Assembly (NCBI RefSeq): GCF_963676685.1
Contig: NC_092351.1
Span: 44,444,733 to 44,508,732, forward strand
Direction: 5' to 3'
Source: Mytilus edulis
Lineage: Eukaryota > Mollusca > Bivalvia > Mytilida > Mytilidae
Length of the DNA stretch: 64,000 bases
Numbering within the stretch: position 1 is the first letter of the stretch; each line of letters opens with the position of its first letter. The notes beneath the pieces are model-generated. The model was not told where the DNA came from and made no database searches. It worked only from the letters and a program-made list of their open reading frames with translations. Positions 11,615 through 23,889 of the stretch are shown here, in pieces. A program made the translations under genes and the position numbers.

Positions 11615-12505
11615 TACACCATGACTGAAGTTACATGACGAAGCAATCTCCATGGAAATACAACTGCATACCAAATACCTTTGACTTTTTATAAGTAGTT
11701 CCCTTCAAACAAACCTAAACACAACTTTATACCTATAAACTAAGCAAAATTTCAAAGTCAATTAACAATAACTGAGGGTCCGTGGTATAAAATCTCCATG
11801 GAAATGTGATGTACTAAAGCTAATTCAACTGCAAACCAAATATCATTGATCTACCACTAGTGGTTCCCCATAAACTTACCTAATAGCAAACTAATACATG
11901 AAAACTAAGCAAAGGTTTCAAAGTCAAAAGACCATGACTGAGGGGGCGGGGCAAAATAATATCCATGAAAATGAGATATGCAAATACTTATACAACTGCA
12001 TACCAATTACCATTAACTTACCACTAGTGTTTGCCAATAAACTGACCTAATCACAAACCATACGTGAAAATTTAGCAAATATTTCAGTCTATAGACAATG
12101 AAGGCGGGGCAAAATAATCTCCATGGAAATGAGATATGCGAATGCTATATACACCTGCATACCAGCAAATATCATGATCTAATTACTTACCACCAGTTGT
12201 TCCCAAAAACTGACCTTATCACAAACTTAGTGAAAACCAAGCAAAAAAGTCAATAGACCATGTCTGAGGGGGACGGTACATAGAAATCTACATTGAAATG
12301 AGATATGCGAATGCTTATACAACTGCATACCAATTACTTAGTACCATTAACTTACCACTAGTGTTCCCCATATACTCACCTTATCACAAACTAATATATG
12401 AAAACCAAGCAAACGTTTTGAAGTCAACAGACCATAACTGACGGGCCGGGGCCCAAAAATCTTCATGGTGATGAGATGTGCAAATTCTTATACAACAGCA
12501 TACCT
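11615..12505 (+). repeat. Satellite-like tandem array, about six units of roughly 165 bp
   Basis: Each unit runs 'accatgactgagggggcggg', 'atctccatggaaatgagata', 'atacaactgcataccaa', 'ttaccactagtgttccc' and 'aaaaccaagcaaa'. Six diverged units can be followed. The array lies in the spacer of the NEIL3-exon inverted duplication and has no coding potential. Confidence 0.8.
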
Positions 12506-14529
12506 ATGTCTTGCTTTTTGACTGCGTCAAGCGAGACAAAAATGAATTTGAAACCTCCTTTAAGGGTTTTGAATGAATTTGAGAGCCATCTTGCACGTTA
12601 AAACCTATGGGCATTTTGAATGTTGACAGGTATGCATTTGCATAATCAGAGGTTAATACATATTTATTTATAATAACGCAAAGGAACAATTGATTACAAT
12701 GCCTATGATGTACAATCATTATTTTACCTTAATAAGAAAGGAAGTTACTAGAAATGATATATGATCCCAATTAGTGGCTGACATCCAATGTTTTATGACC
12801 CTGAATAAATTATCACCTTTTGATGAAGAACAAAGCAGATGATGACCTTCATTCAGAGTATGTCACATGTTGTACTGTACACAGGTTGTAATGTCTAAAG
12901 GTATAGTGAAAATGCATTGATTTTTTTATTATTATTAATAACACAAGTTTTTATTTCAAAATTTCGACTTATTTTATGAATGTCATTGTAAAAGAAGACC
13001 TTTTCAATTTTGGTATAGGAATATTTGATTTTGTCTTAATAGAATACAGGAATTTAGGTAAGCTATTTTTTTTTATATTTCACTTCGATTCAACTGTTTT
13101 CTATAATTTTAGCTCGGAATTGAATTAATGAATTTCATTTAACTATGTATCTGTCCTATTACAATTTTACATATAAAGAAAAGCAAACATTTCGGACTTT
13201 AAAGTACATTGTATTTCAAAAAATGTAATCAATTTTCATCAATTTGTCTATGTTGCAAATTTCTTAAATGGAAGCTGTATTCCATTTTGTTTAAATTTCA
13301 TTTCAATAGTACCGGTTAGCAACAATATATTTTCTAATTTGTTTTAAAAACAAAATAACTGATCATGAATGAAGACTTGATACGAACCTTTAAAAAATTC
13401 CACTGTTTTGATCTTGGAAGACTGCAACTAAAAAAAACCATCTGAGATAGTTATCTCCCTTTTTGCGTACTTCTGTCATATAGCATTTCTGTTTTTGCCC
13501 AGGACAAGGGGAATCTTACTGATAAGAACATCTAGTTTTGCATTATTTTTGACATCTTTGTCTATTTTAAGTCTTTTAAGGTACTTGAGGTTTTCTTTTT
13601 TGATAATTTGCAGTTAAGTTTATAAGATTGTCTTTTGTTCCATTCGTCAAATTAGCGACAGCTTTACCTGGCATAAAAGTAAAATTAAATGAATATATAG
13701 GATCATTTACAAAAAAGGGGATTAGGTTCATGTATGCTTCAAAGGTTTTATCAGTAAAAAAAATCCTTTTTCATCTGTTCATATTAAACTTATTCACTAA
13801 AAAAAAACATGAATAAAAGTCAATATACATATGCTTGAAGGAACATACTTTAGTCTATAATTACACTACTGACACTAATTTTCCTTCTGTTGATACACAT
13901 AACATATTTATGGGGAACATGAGATTGGAAAATATATGGTTAGATAAGGGTCAGCAGTCATAAGTTTGAAATCAGGCAGGCTTTAGTACTTTTAGTACTG
14001 TATGAACAATGACTTTAAAAAAAAAAAATTCTAAATCTATGTATGTTCGTCTCCCCTGATACACTAATTTTCTGCCTTTTTTCTTCACATCTTGGGTAGG
14101 ATTACTTTCCCTTTTAGTCATACAAGAATCACACGTGACTGCTATTGCTTTATTTACAAGGGTACAAACCGAGCATGCCCAGTCAACTCCTTCCTGTGCT
14201 TTTATCTATGCCTTTTGACATGAAACTGTCATTTTAAATTAACATGACAAAACAAAAATATTCATAAGCCCAGCTTTAGATTTTTCTACTGAAAATTTTC
14301 AAAAGAAAAAAATCTGATTTTTTGAAAATCCATTTTAAAATTCTTGCTGCAAACTTTCTAACTTTTGAAAATTCTCATGGGGGTTTAGGTATGCAACAAG
14401 ATTTTAAAGGGTTTTGATTTTTACAGCGATTCTGTGAGCCTTGTTTTTTACTCTAGAAATAGAGTAATACGAAGTATACTGATGCTAAGCTAAGAAGTCT
14501 TGTTTTCTTTTATTTGCATCATTCTTGAT
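12506..14529. other. No gene seen
   Basis: Contains only short open frames without motifs (for example 12504-12719 minus and 13628-13816 plus). No relatives of these frames are seen in the window. Several homopolymer runs are present. Confidence 0.4.
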
Positions 14530-14910
14530 AATGTATTAATTAAATTGGCATAATAACTCAAGAATAGACAAAAATGGCCTAAAAAATAAAGGATACAAAA
14601 TGAAGACCCCTCTCTCCCTTAAAAGACCTTCTTATCTTGGTACCATGACTCAAAAGACTTAAACCTAAATGTTATATAGTTTGACGGATGGAAACAGATC
14701 TTGAGTTCGTGTTTCAGTAATAACAAAATGATAAAATTCTAGTTATCTTTCTTTGTGTTATAATTAGGTGCTCAAAATTGACGAAAAATAGGTTACCAGC
14801 AGTTTATAAGAAAGATGCTGCTAAAATCAGGAAGTTAACCTGTTTACAATGCTGATATATGTATTCTGTTTGAGACATGAAGATCAGCATGATAATATAA
14901 AATTAAGATA

Positions 14911-15099
14911 CTGTGAATTTATTTATTTCTGTGGGTACCAATTTTTCGTGGTTAAAGAAAACTTTTCATTAACATTTAATTTCATATTTTTTCAAAGTTT
15001 AAATATCTTTTTATAATTCGTTGTACATTGGACTTTGTGGTTCCTAAGTAACAATGAAAACCATGAAAATTGTATCCAATGAAAACAATGAACCCACAG
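14911..15099. mobile_element. Palindromic MITE, 'ACTGTGGATTCA' family
   Basis: Left end 'ctgtgaatttattt', right end 'aacaatgaacccacag', flanked by TA on both sides. The inner part is also inverted (accaatttttcgtgg against ccatgaaaattgtatcc). It belongs to the family at 24292-24500, 53865-54070 and 56333-56544. Confidence 0.75.
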
Positions 15100-15132
15100 T
15101 AGTTAACAGATTTGATGAAGTGTTGAATTCAC

Positions 15133-15302
15133 CTTGGTTTTTTTTGTTTGAGGTTGTTATCCTGACATTGTCCACAGAAGTGTGTCGTTCTATCATTTTC
15201 TTCACCAAGTCTACATATCAACACTTTACCGTCACACTGAGTACATTTTCCTTTATTGTAGATGTTCATAAACTTCTTTAATGTTGTACCAGTACTCCTA
15301 CG
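15133..15302 (-). CDS. NEIL3-like zinc-ribbon exon, intact frame (isolated exon)
   Basis: On the minus strand an acceptor-like 'atactag' is followed by an open frame reading RRSTGTTLKKFMNIYNK, then GKCTQCDGKVLICRLG, EENDRTTHFCGQCQ and DNNLKQKKP, up to a donor-like 'ccaag|gtgaat'. CTQC and CGQC supply the four zinc ligands, and the NDRxTxFC segment matches Nei-family zinc fingers, best NEIL3. In that family the ribbon helps bind damaged DNA; the catalytic N-terminus and helix-two-turn-helix domains are not in this window. It could be one real exon of a gene whose other exons lie elsewhere, or an orphan duplicate. Both splice sites look usable. The inverted, broken sister exon argues for local shuffling. 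Confidence 0.55.
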
Positions 15303-15561
15303 CTAGTATATGGAAATAGAAATTTCATAAAATCATCAAATTGTAAGTGTAATATCTAAATGCAGAGTTCTGACAATATCATTTGACTTTCTAATAAATC
15401 TTTGAAAAAGCTTGATGATCATAAATACATAAAAGTGGATGAATTTACATCTTACTGAAAAGTGTTACAGATATAGCTGTTTTGCACTGTTAGCCATTAG
15501 ACAGATGCCTCAGACTAGTAAAACTCATTTTAGACTAGTAAGTTGAGGCAAAATGTGTTAC

Positions 15562-16010
15562 ATTTGTAAGTACTGATAGGTTAGTTGCAATTATTATCCA
15601 TTGGGAAAGGAGACGTAGACGATCTGTCGTGCAAAATGCAAGACAGTTTTAATCGGTAGATGAGAAAATAAGAGTTTTAATGACTAATTATCTACACGAC
15701 GTAGCTTCTGCCTCGGTTTTTTTTTTTTTTTTTTATCTTGATTCAAATAACTCGATTGCGAGGTAAGCAATTTAATTACCAGTAAGATTTGATCTTATAT
15801 GGATCATTATGTAAAGAAAAAAAAGAAACAGAACAGAAGGAAAGAAAGAAAGGAGTGTCATAACGTAATAGCTAATAGAGCATAGTTTATCATAAAATGC
15901 TTTTTCAAACAAGAGGGATATTCTCTGTCTTGCATTTTGCACCACAGATCGCATTCTTCTCCTTTCACAATAGATAATAATGGCAACTAACCTATCAATA
16001 CACTTTCACA
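15562..16010. mobile_element. Foldback element with arms of about 85 bp
   Basis: The left arm has 'tgataggttagttgcaatta' and 'gtgcaaaatgcaagacag'; the right arm has their inverted equivalents 'ctgtcttgcattttgcac' and 'gttgcc/caactaacctatca'. A poly-T run (15717-15734) and purine-rich sequence lie between the arms. No coding potential. Confidence 0.6.
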
Positions 16011-17454
16011 AATAACAAATAAGATCATAATGTCTCTATAACTACTTGGAATCAGGTAAAACACTCCATTAAAGTAGTATGTTGGGGTCTACATTAAAAT
16101 CCATAGATCTTTTTAAAAACTTGTGTCAAAATGTAGTTTAAAAAGGCATCAGTAGTATACCGCTGTTCAATAGTCTTAAATCGATTTAACTAAAACATAT
16201 ACAGGTCAAAAATTAAAACCGAAGAAACACATCAATTATAAGAGGAAAACAACGGAACAGCATAAACAGTGAACTGCTACAAAAACAAACGCCAACATAC
16301 ATGGAAACGGACCATGATAGTATGGATCACCGGGCTTTTTTTCACGATAAAGGTTGTGCAAAATTGTCAGATTTTGTATAGATTATGCATGGAACCCCCA
16401 ATTGTGTGTGATAAAAAGAAAACTACACCATATAATTGTGATAAAATATGAAAAGATATCTCTAATAATATGCTTTCAGATAAGAAAAGGAAAAAATTAG
16501 GTCAGCGGACTCATTTTCTCGCTCTATAATAAAATAGGTAAATTCACAACACATTCTATTATAAAAGTTACTTTATCTGGGTTATATCCCCTTATGTGGC
16601 AAAGTTGAAAAAGAATGAACCTAAAATATATTTCCTGTTTTTTGTAAAATATGATAAAACACATAATTTCTATATTAATATGAAAACTCTTACACATGAA
16701 TTACATACTGCTCTCGAAATTAGCACATTTCGATAAAGATTTAGACCGATAGTTATCTGCTATTTCAAAATCTTAATGACGATTCTCAGTATTGTACTTG
16801 TACTTGTTAATTTTATGAGAGTTAATGATTTGACATTTTTAAGTTTGATGGTGATTTATGTTTTTTGTCCAGTTAAAAAAAACTATAAAAATCGCAGTCT
16901 TAAAATTTCATTATTCCAATATATATACAAAGAGATGCTGTACGATTCCCGATGAGACAACTACCAAAGTGTGTATAATTTCGCATTTTTAACTTTCTAA
17001 TACCCACACTTTAACAAGCCTGATGTACAATGTTCGAGAAACACGTTTCTTTAATTAAAACATATGATGTTAAATTTATGATATTTAAATCAAAAACAAA
17101 TATGTTATGTAACATACCAAATGAAAACATTTCAGCAACTGTTTCAAATATACATATTGGATAAAAGAAATTTAAAGACTGCGAATTTTGTTTTTTTTTT
17201 GTTTTTTTTTTTATTGTTTTTTTTTTTGGTGGGGATGATACAATGCTGAGACAGAGCATAAATTGCAAATGGCTGTGATATTGTTATACCTCTCACTATT
17301 TTTATCTGAGAAACTTTTAACAAAGATGCAACTTCATAGAACACGGGATTTCCATTCTATATTGAATGTGAAAATATGTAATCTGTGCTTACGTTCTAAA
17401 TTTTGATCGAAACAATTATCACGTGCAACATTCGATACAAAAACATGCAATTTA
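16011..17454. other. No gene seen; fragments of repeats C and A
   Basis: A fragment of repeat family C lies at 16138-16280 ('cagtagtataccgctgttc'). A short family-A-like piece lies near 16927-16970 ('gatgagacaacta'). The rest is AT-rich with poly-T tracts around 17189-17226. Confidence 0.45.
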
Positions 17455-18345
17455 CATTTACCAAGGACGAGTATATGATACTGATGTCGTGATTTTATAC
17501 GAACACATAATATCCCTTTACAGCATTAGCAACATAATACATTTATAGTGAAACGGGGAATACTTGTGTAAAGTGCAGAAAAGTCAATTTTTTAAATACT
17601 ATTGCAAGATAGAAACTTAGATTGTATGTACTCTAAAAGATCTTTTGATTTTTTTAGTATCCACATCTGATTCACGCCACCTCTAGAATAGGTGGTTTCA
17701 CAATAACTTTGAAGCCCGTCTTTGATTGTTGATAAAATTGATGTTAATAATTTAGAAAGAGGTTTCGTGGAGCACTCGCAAGACCCAGAAATATACCCTT
17801 GGTTGTTAGTTTAAGTATCCAATACAGCGATAGAAGATCTAGTTCTATATCTTTGGTCGAAATTGCAAAGGAACATGGAAAAGAACCCATGATTATCAGT
17901 ATATTTTCTTTAGTAAGTCTCGTGTGTGTATATCTTGAGTTTCCTAGTAAATTGTCAATATCTAATTCGTTTATCAAGCAGTTTATATAATGTTATTTGC
18001 ACATAAAACGATGTTGTTTAGGGCTTTATCTGCGGGGACAACACCATATTTGTCATGGAGGAAGAACACGCGTTTTGCAACATTTGGGTCTTTAAACATT
18101 GATTTAGCATGGGTATTAATAGACCCATTGAGTTTCCTTATTTTGATTTGTATTAACAATCTCGCAGCCTTAATCCGTTCGGAAAGAGTATCTACGTCTT
18201 CTTTCTCGCGTTTAGCCCATTGCCTGCCATAATCCTTGACAGAAAAACGTTAGGAACATAGCCGATATCATTAGTGAAACGGTTATTCCATAACGGTCAA
18301 CCAACTCCTGATGGCGTTCGTAAAATTTACGAAGGAATGATTAGA
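17455..18345 (-). mobile_element. Penelope-like element remnant
   Basis: Minus-strand frames read DVDTLSERIKAARLLIQIK, FKDPNVAKRVFFLHDKYGVVP and ADKALNNIVL (18235-18000). These are followed by NSRYTHTRLTKENIL and ISTKDIELDLLSLYWIL (17960-17800), and finally a degraded SALYTSIP block to about 17455. These are the N-terminal and early reverse-transcriptase segments of Penelope-like elements. Stops and frameshifts are frequent, and the catalytic YxDD region is absent. Immediately 5' of this on the same strand (18342-18258) lies LRKFYERHQELVDRYGITV, which belongs to the C-terminal end of such a protein. A C-terminus therefore precedes an N-terminal part, as in the tandem arrangement common for these elements, or through an internal deletion. 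Confidence 0.75.
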
Positions 18346-19117
18346 TTTAGGCGCTACTTTGGAGTTCTCTGTAAACTAAATGCACATCTGGAGTATTAAA
18401 TTTGAGTATAGTTTCTTTGATGAGTTCTGATAACACGAAGAAGATATCGAACCAAACATCAGCATCAAATAAGCAATATTAATGAAATGATAGAAAAGAT
18501 GTGATAGTTTTTTTTTTCTCTTTTTATGTAACTTGAAAAATACAAGCATACATTTTGTAACATGTAGAAAATTACAAATAATACCGATAATTAGCAAACA
18601 GAGATTTCAATAACTATTTAACTCTAATTTTGTTCTTGTGGCATTTGTCTGTAATTGAATAAAAGTGACATTACATAAACGAACACGAGATTTGGATGGG
18701 TCATATCACTTTGTAAAAATTGATACAAAATATTTCTGTTTAAAACAGAAACAATGAACTTTAAAATTTAAATCTATGTTATTCGATGCGATCATATACT
18801 TTTTTTCGTGATCATAAATGAAGTATTATCAAAACGGCTCCTAATTCGGTCATTTACAATTTGCTGACGTAATCCTTTATGTTTATACTCTGCAAACAGA
18901 GTTTGCATTTGAATCAAAAGAGAAATTGCAGGTCATGCATGCTTTAAATACAGTAATCATAATATGCATTTGGTTTAAGTTATTAATACAACTCCTTTTT
19001 TAATGTAAATGGTAAAAATGAATACCAAACGTACCATTATTTTTCTTCAAAACTCTTCAAACGGAGATCAATCTGTTTGTATCTTTCTACAAAATTTTCA
19101 TTTGTCATAGTTATGTT
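18346..19117. other. No gene seen
   Basis: AT-rich sequence with short frames lacking motifs. Confidence 0.4.
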
Positions 19118-19200
19118 CCGGACCATATGCGTGATTGGACCATACGCGTATGGTCATGACCATATACGTGTACTCATATGGTCCGACCATACGCGTATAT
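19118..19200. repeat. Cluster of palindromic ACCATACGCGTATGGT motifs
   Basis: A perfect 18-bp palindrome, GACCATACGCGTATGGTC, lies at 19138-19155. Around it are imperfect copies: 'ggaccatatgcgtga', 'gaccatatacgtgt', 'catatggtccgacc' and 'gaccatacgcgtatat'. The cluster is CpG-containing in a CpG-poor surrounding. Confidence 0.7.
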
Positions 19201-20569
19201 TTGGACAATATAGGTATATTTTTTTTTTAATAATATGCATTAGAAAACCTTATAAACAATATAATGATGGCTACATGCAAATTTATTAGTTACAATTCAA
19301 AGGCTACATAAACATTATATTGAGGTCAAAGTTAGTTTTCAAAGCTAATTGCATTCTTGCATGTATGCATAGGGTGACAATGACTTCCACACGGTATCAT
19401 AGCTTTTATTGGGTCCAGGGTTATTCCCATGTACCTACGGTGTTTTTAAAAAGCTCTAGATTTCCAATTTTGTAACATGACTGAATTACATCATATTACC
19501 AGACAACTTTAAAAATAAACTATTGTCCTTGTCGGTGACATAATTCATTTTTTTTTAAAACAAAACCACGTATGAGTAACAAAATTCTGAATATTGCACT
19601 GCTAATTGTATAAAGTTTCAAAAGTAAGCAAATTATTAGACTCTTTATCCTGTCGACTTTAATGTCAGTTTATAGTATAAACAATAAAATATGTTTACTA
19701 TAGTTTTGACTAGTGATGACATTAACTGTGTGAAACTGCTTTTTTTTTAGTTTTAATCTTGTTATTATTAATTTATAATAGATATATCATAAAATGACCT
19801 TTGATAGTGTCTTTTTAATGACATAACAACTAGAAGGGCTATATGAAGTGTTTAATATTAAAAGTAAACATGTTAATTAAATAATCTTATTGGAATGATA
19901 GAAGAGTATAGAGTGAAAAGCCAATTTTACTTACCCCTTAACATAATACTAGCAGAATATAAGATACACGTCCGATACGTAAATATTAAATTAAAATCAA
20001 AAGCAGACAAAAGTACCACAAAACTCATTGACAAACCGAATGTTCGGAACTCGAAAGTTATTAGTTTATAAAACTTTATGAACTTTGCATTCGATGGAAA
20101 AACATATATTCGCTAGAGATTACAAGAAAACCATATGGCTGTATAAAATCCAAGCCGCCAAAAACTAAGAATAATACATGACGTATGATCCCAAAACAGA
20201 TACATAGAAGATTCTTCATAAATAGTATATCAATACATGTATGCAGTACAAAATTCATTATAACATTTCCGAAAGCAAATAACATGCAACACTATCATAT
20301 TCAAAACTAGCAGATATGATTGATATCACAATAAATTTGAAAGAAGGGATTGCTTTTTCTGAACGTTTTGATACAAGCTCGATTGTAAACTGAACGTGCG
20401 TTTGACGAAGTAAACTTATAAGCCTGGTATCAAACAAAATGAAAATGAAACAACACCTTTGGAGGGGCACGTTTTACACCCACGTTTTCTATCATATCTT
20501 TTTATTTTTCTTCTTTAATGAGTTCAACATCCTTTGAAACGGAAATGTTGTTAATTTCAGATAATTTTA
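19201..20569. other. No gene seen
   Basis: AT-rich sequence; short open frames only, no motif or repeat recognised. Confidence 0.4.
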
Positions 20570-21180
20570 AGCATTTTTACCTCACCTGACCTGAAAGGCC
20601 AAAATCATCATTCGGGTATCTAGTTTTAAAATTTTGTCCGGTGACCCGGTCAGCAACCAAGATGACCGCCATGGCTAAAAATAGAACATATGGGTAAAAT
20701 GCAGTTTTTGGCTTATAACTCAAAAATCTGACGGGGTTAAATTGTTTATCATGTCAAGATCTATCTGCCCTAAAATTGTTAGATGAATCGGACAACCCGT
20801 TGTTAGGTTGATGCCCCTGAATTGGTAATTTTAAGGAAATTTGGCTGTTTTTGGTTGTTATCTTGAATATTATATTTTATAGAGATAAACTGTGAACAGC
20901 AATAATGTTCAGCAAAGTAAGATCCACAAATAAGTCAACGAAACCAAAAAGGTCAGTTGATCCCTTAAGAGGAGTTATTGCCTTTTATAGTCAATTTTTA
21001 ATAATTTTGTAAATTTTGTAAATTTTTGTAATAAAATATTTTCCTCTGTAACTAATGGGCCAAGTTCATTATAAATTGAGGAAAAAAGATCATTGTAAGA
21101 GGCAAGAATGTTCAGTAAAGTAAGATCTACAAACACATCACCATCACCAAAACACAATTTTGTCTCTTAAGAGCCTCTAG
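20570..21180 (+). repeat. Interspersed repeat with internal duplication (family E)
   Basis: Includes 'gaccgccatggctaaaaata', 'gcagtttttggcttataac' and 'gaatcggacaacccgttgtt'. The segment 'atgttcagcaaagtaagatc' (about 20906) recurs as 'atgttcagtaaagtaagatc' (about 21109). I recognise this as a frequent mussel repeat. It is not coding. Confidence 0.6.
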
Positions 21181-21394
21181 TTTACACATGCAAGAGCCCT
21201 AAAATTTGGACCTCAGTAATCACAATGGAAATGTCACATTTTACATACCTGTAATTTTCTATTTCCCGTTCCCACATAATTCCCTGGAATTGACACCTGC
21301 ACATCATTACACGTAAGTCGATATACAATAATTGTGTACATTGTTGGTTGGTTGATATATGTAGTCTAGCACCACCTTTAACACTTTAAATTGC

Positions 21395-21550
21395 CTATAT
21401 GAAGGTTTGGGCCCTTTATAGCTTTTGCTATTCGTTGTGAGCCAAGACTCCATATGGAAGGCCGTACTTTTACCTATAATTGTAAACTTTTTATACATTG
21501 TGAATTTGATGGAGAGTTGTCTCATTCGCAATTATACCGTATCTTCTTAT
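21395..21550 (-). repeat. Repeat family A fragment
   Basis: Reverse-complement landmarks 'ggaaggccgtacttttacc' and 'gagagttgtctcattcgc' are present, so only the 5' part of the family consensus remains. Confidence 0.65.
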
Positions 21551-22915
21551 TTTATTTGCAATTGTTTTGTTGGAAGAACCTAGAGTACATAGAGACAACC
21601 AGCAACTTTTGAGTACCTTGCATCTACCAAGGGGAGGATTTAAACTCACAAACTTGTTTGACAGGCAAGACTTATTGATCATTGCAGATGGAGCACTTAG
21701 ATGACTAGGCAACTGAGGTCATCTATATACGTTGATAAACATGATTGTGTAATATGTGGTAGCTGCAAGATGTACTTGAATAAGATACAGTTATACATGT
21801 ATCATACCTGCTAAGCTTTTTGAGATACAAAATGGTCAAAGGACCCTTTTCTTTTTAAAGTCTCGGAGGTTGGGGATTTCCTTTGAAATGAATGTCAGGG
21901 GTGAGCCACTTCAATATGTAACTATTGTCGTTAGCAACATAATATATGCTAATGTTGAGAAATTAAGATTTAAACTATATCTCAGAAGCTATAATGGTCT
22001 ATGTTTTGTCAAACATTACTACCACAAAAGAATCGAAGTGCCAAAACCTTATGAGTATTTAACATTTGAGCACACCGATATTTAATTTAATCATTTACTG
22101 GATATATGGAATCAACAATTATTAAGACCGTCATTCGTGATGGCATTGGATAGCTTTTTACAATGTAAATAAGGATTGTACAGTACAAATCATTGAATAA
22201 ATAATATAAAATCAACTCTAATGATGAAAGGGAGTAACGATAGGATGATAGTTGTACAAAAGAGAAGATTTTGATTTCCATCGCAGTAAGTCTTTACTGG
22301 TACTGATCAACAGAAGTTGATGTCGTTCATTTCAACATTATGTATCTCACTCTAAATGGAGCTCACTGGCTTATACTTTTCTGCAAACCTGTTTAAGTGA
22401 AGTTACCTTTTCATGAATATTGTGTATCATACAATATGTGTATAAATATATACAACATTTTTAAATCTACTTTTATTCATGCTTTTGCATATTTGTGGTT
22501 GAATCCCATTTATATCATTTTGTGTTGGTGCTTTCACTTTGCAGTATGTATGCAACATTTATGATGTCAGAGTAGTAATCATAAAAATTGAAAGTACAAA
22601 ACGTTAAAACCAAAATTGTATGTTATATTAATGTATTACATGAAATTGCTTATACCTAAATGTAACATTTTAATTGCTGGTCCCTCAATAGCTACAATTT
22701 GATTTATTTAGTTCTAAGATCTTTCATTTAATGCTATGTCATTCGTTTAAACATGTATGTCTATACATCTAACTATATAAAACATTAATGCTTGCTCTTT
22801 TCTATTCGAATAATATGTCAGTATGTCATCGTCTAATATGCGAAGTCTACTGATGATACACATCGCAAACGATCCCATTTCAACAAGTGTAAACGTAAAA
22901 ATAAATATCCTTTTA
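21551..22915. other. No gene seen
   Basis: AT-rich sequence with short frames lacking motifs (for example 21870-22085 plus). Nothing recognisable. Confidence 0.4.
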
Positions 22916-23560
22916 AGGTAGCACAATACAAAGATTTGTTTACTTCCAATCACGAACCTTCAAAATGTTGTAACTTTCTGTAAATGAATGCAATATTTTT
23001 ATTGTGCAATTATTATGTAATCACTTATTATGTAATAAGTAACAAAATCTCGGTCAGTTCACTTGAATGAATTTAGCTCTATCATATCTTTAACTATATA
23101 GAAAATTTTAACGTAATCTTAATCAACACGTCATGGGTTCCAAAAGGGTGTCTCAACTTGTCCCTATGGTATTTCATTCTCTCATGAATCTCTAATTAGT
23201 GTAAATATCTTAACCGCATGAAAGATGTAGGTGTAAAACTTGTTCTATACATTCTATCTGAAATCTGAGACACCCTTTTGTAGATAATGGCTATAGGAAC
23301 AACATATAATAAAATCAGCCCTCTATGAATATGCAGAAGCTAATTTACTAGTGGAAATTTGGTGAAAAATATTTTAGACACAATTAACATTATAATTATT
23401 TACATAATTGTTGCATAATACTAACATTGAATTAATTTGAAGGAGTAATCTTTTAGCTATCCATAACTACCACTGTTATAAATTTTCAATCATTATTAAG
23501 AAAGTTACAGAATTTAAAAACTAGGAGTTGGAGTTATGAAATCTTTGTATTGTGCTACCT
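22916..23560. mobile_element. Foldback DNA transposon with TTA target-site duplication
   Basis: Terminal inverted repeats AGGTAGCACAATACAAAGAT (left) and its exact complement at 23541-23560. They are flanked by TTA on both sides (22913-22915, 23561-23563). An inner inverted pair, 'caaaagggtgtctca' near 23141 and 'tgagacacccttttg' near 23267, adds a second stem. A three-base TTA duplication is typical of PIF/Harbinger elements. No transposase is present, so it is non-autonomous. Confidence 0.8.
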
Positions 23561-23889
23561 TTAATGCTGACTACATGCTTAGAACAATATACATTAAAGG
23601 CTTTATCGTGTCATGGAAGGATTTCAAATTTATTATTTGCCAAAAGTATATTACAAAAACTGAACTAAATAGTTAAGGTTAAAAATATACAAAGACAAAT
23701 AAAACACGTAATAAAGATGACACTTAAACAACGTATCTTCCGATGAACTTTTTTAAAAGGAGAAAATAGGGAAATTTATAATTTCGATTGCGGAACTGAG
23801 ATGACCGCTTATGTCAAATGTGAGGTATAAGTCTAAAAATGAGGTGGAAGAAGTAGTGTCTGTTTTTTCTTTCATTTCTAATTCCATAG

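Larger units (their letters stand above)
14530..15485 (-). repeat. Right arm of large inverted duplication carrying a NEIL3-like exon
   Basis: Reverse-complement counterpart of 9255-10490. It contains the intact zinc-ribbon exon (15133-15302) and a palindromic MITE (14911-15099). A degraded MITE seems to sit at the same relative place in the other arm (about 9895-10110), so that insertion probably predates the duplication. Confidence 0.75.

Noticed and set aside
11615-12505. CRISPR-like array
   Set aside because: Units are 165 bp with diverged sequence throughout, with no short identical repeats or unique spacers, in a eukaryotic context. It is a satellite array.
12504-12719. 71-codon minus-strand frame with a hydrophilic C-terminus
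   Set aside because: No splice sites or domain, and it contains 'cctgtcaacattcaaaat'-type sequence common in dispersed repeats. Too weak to call an exon.
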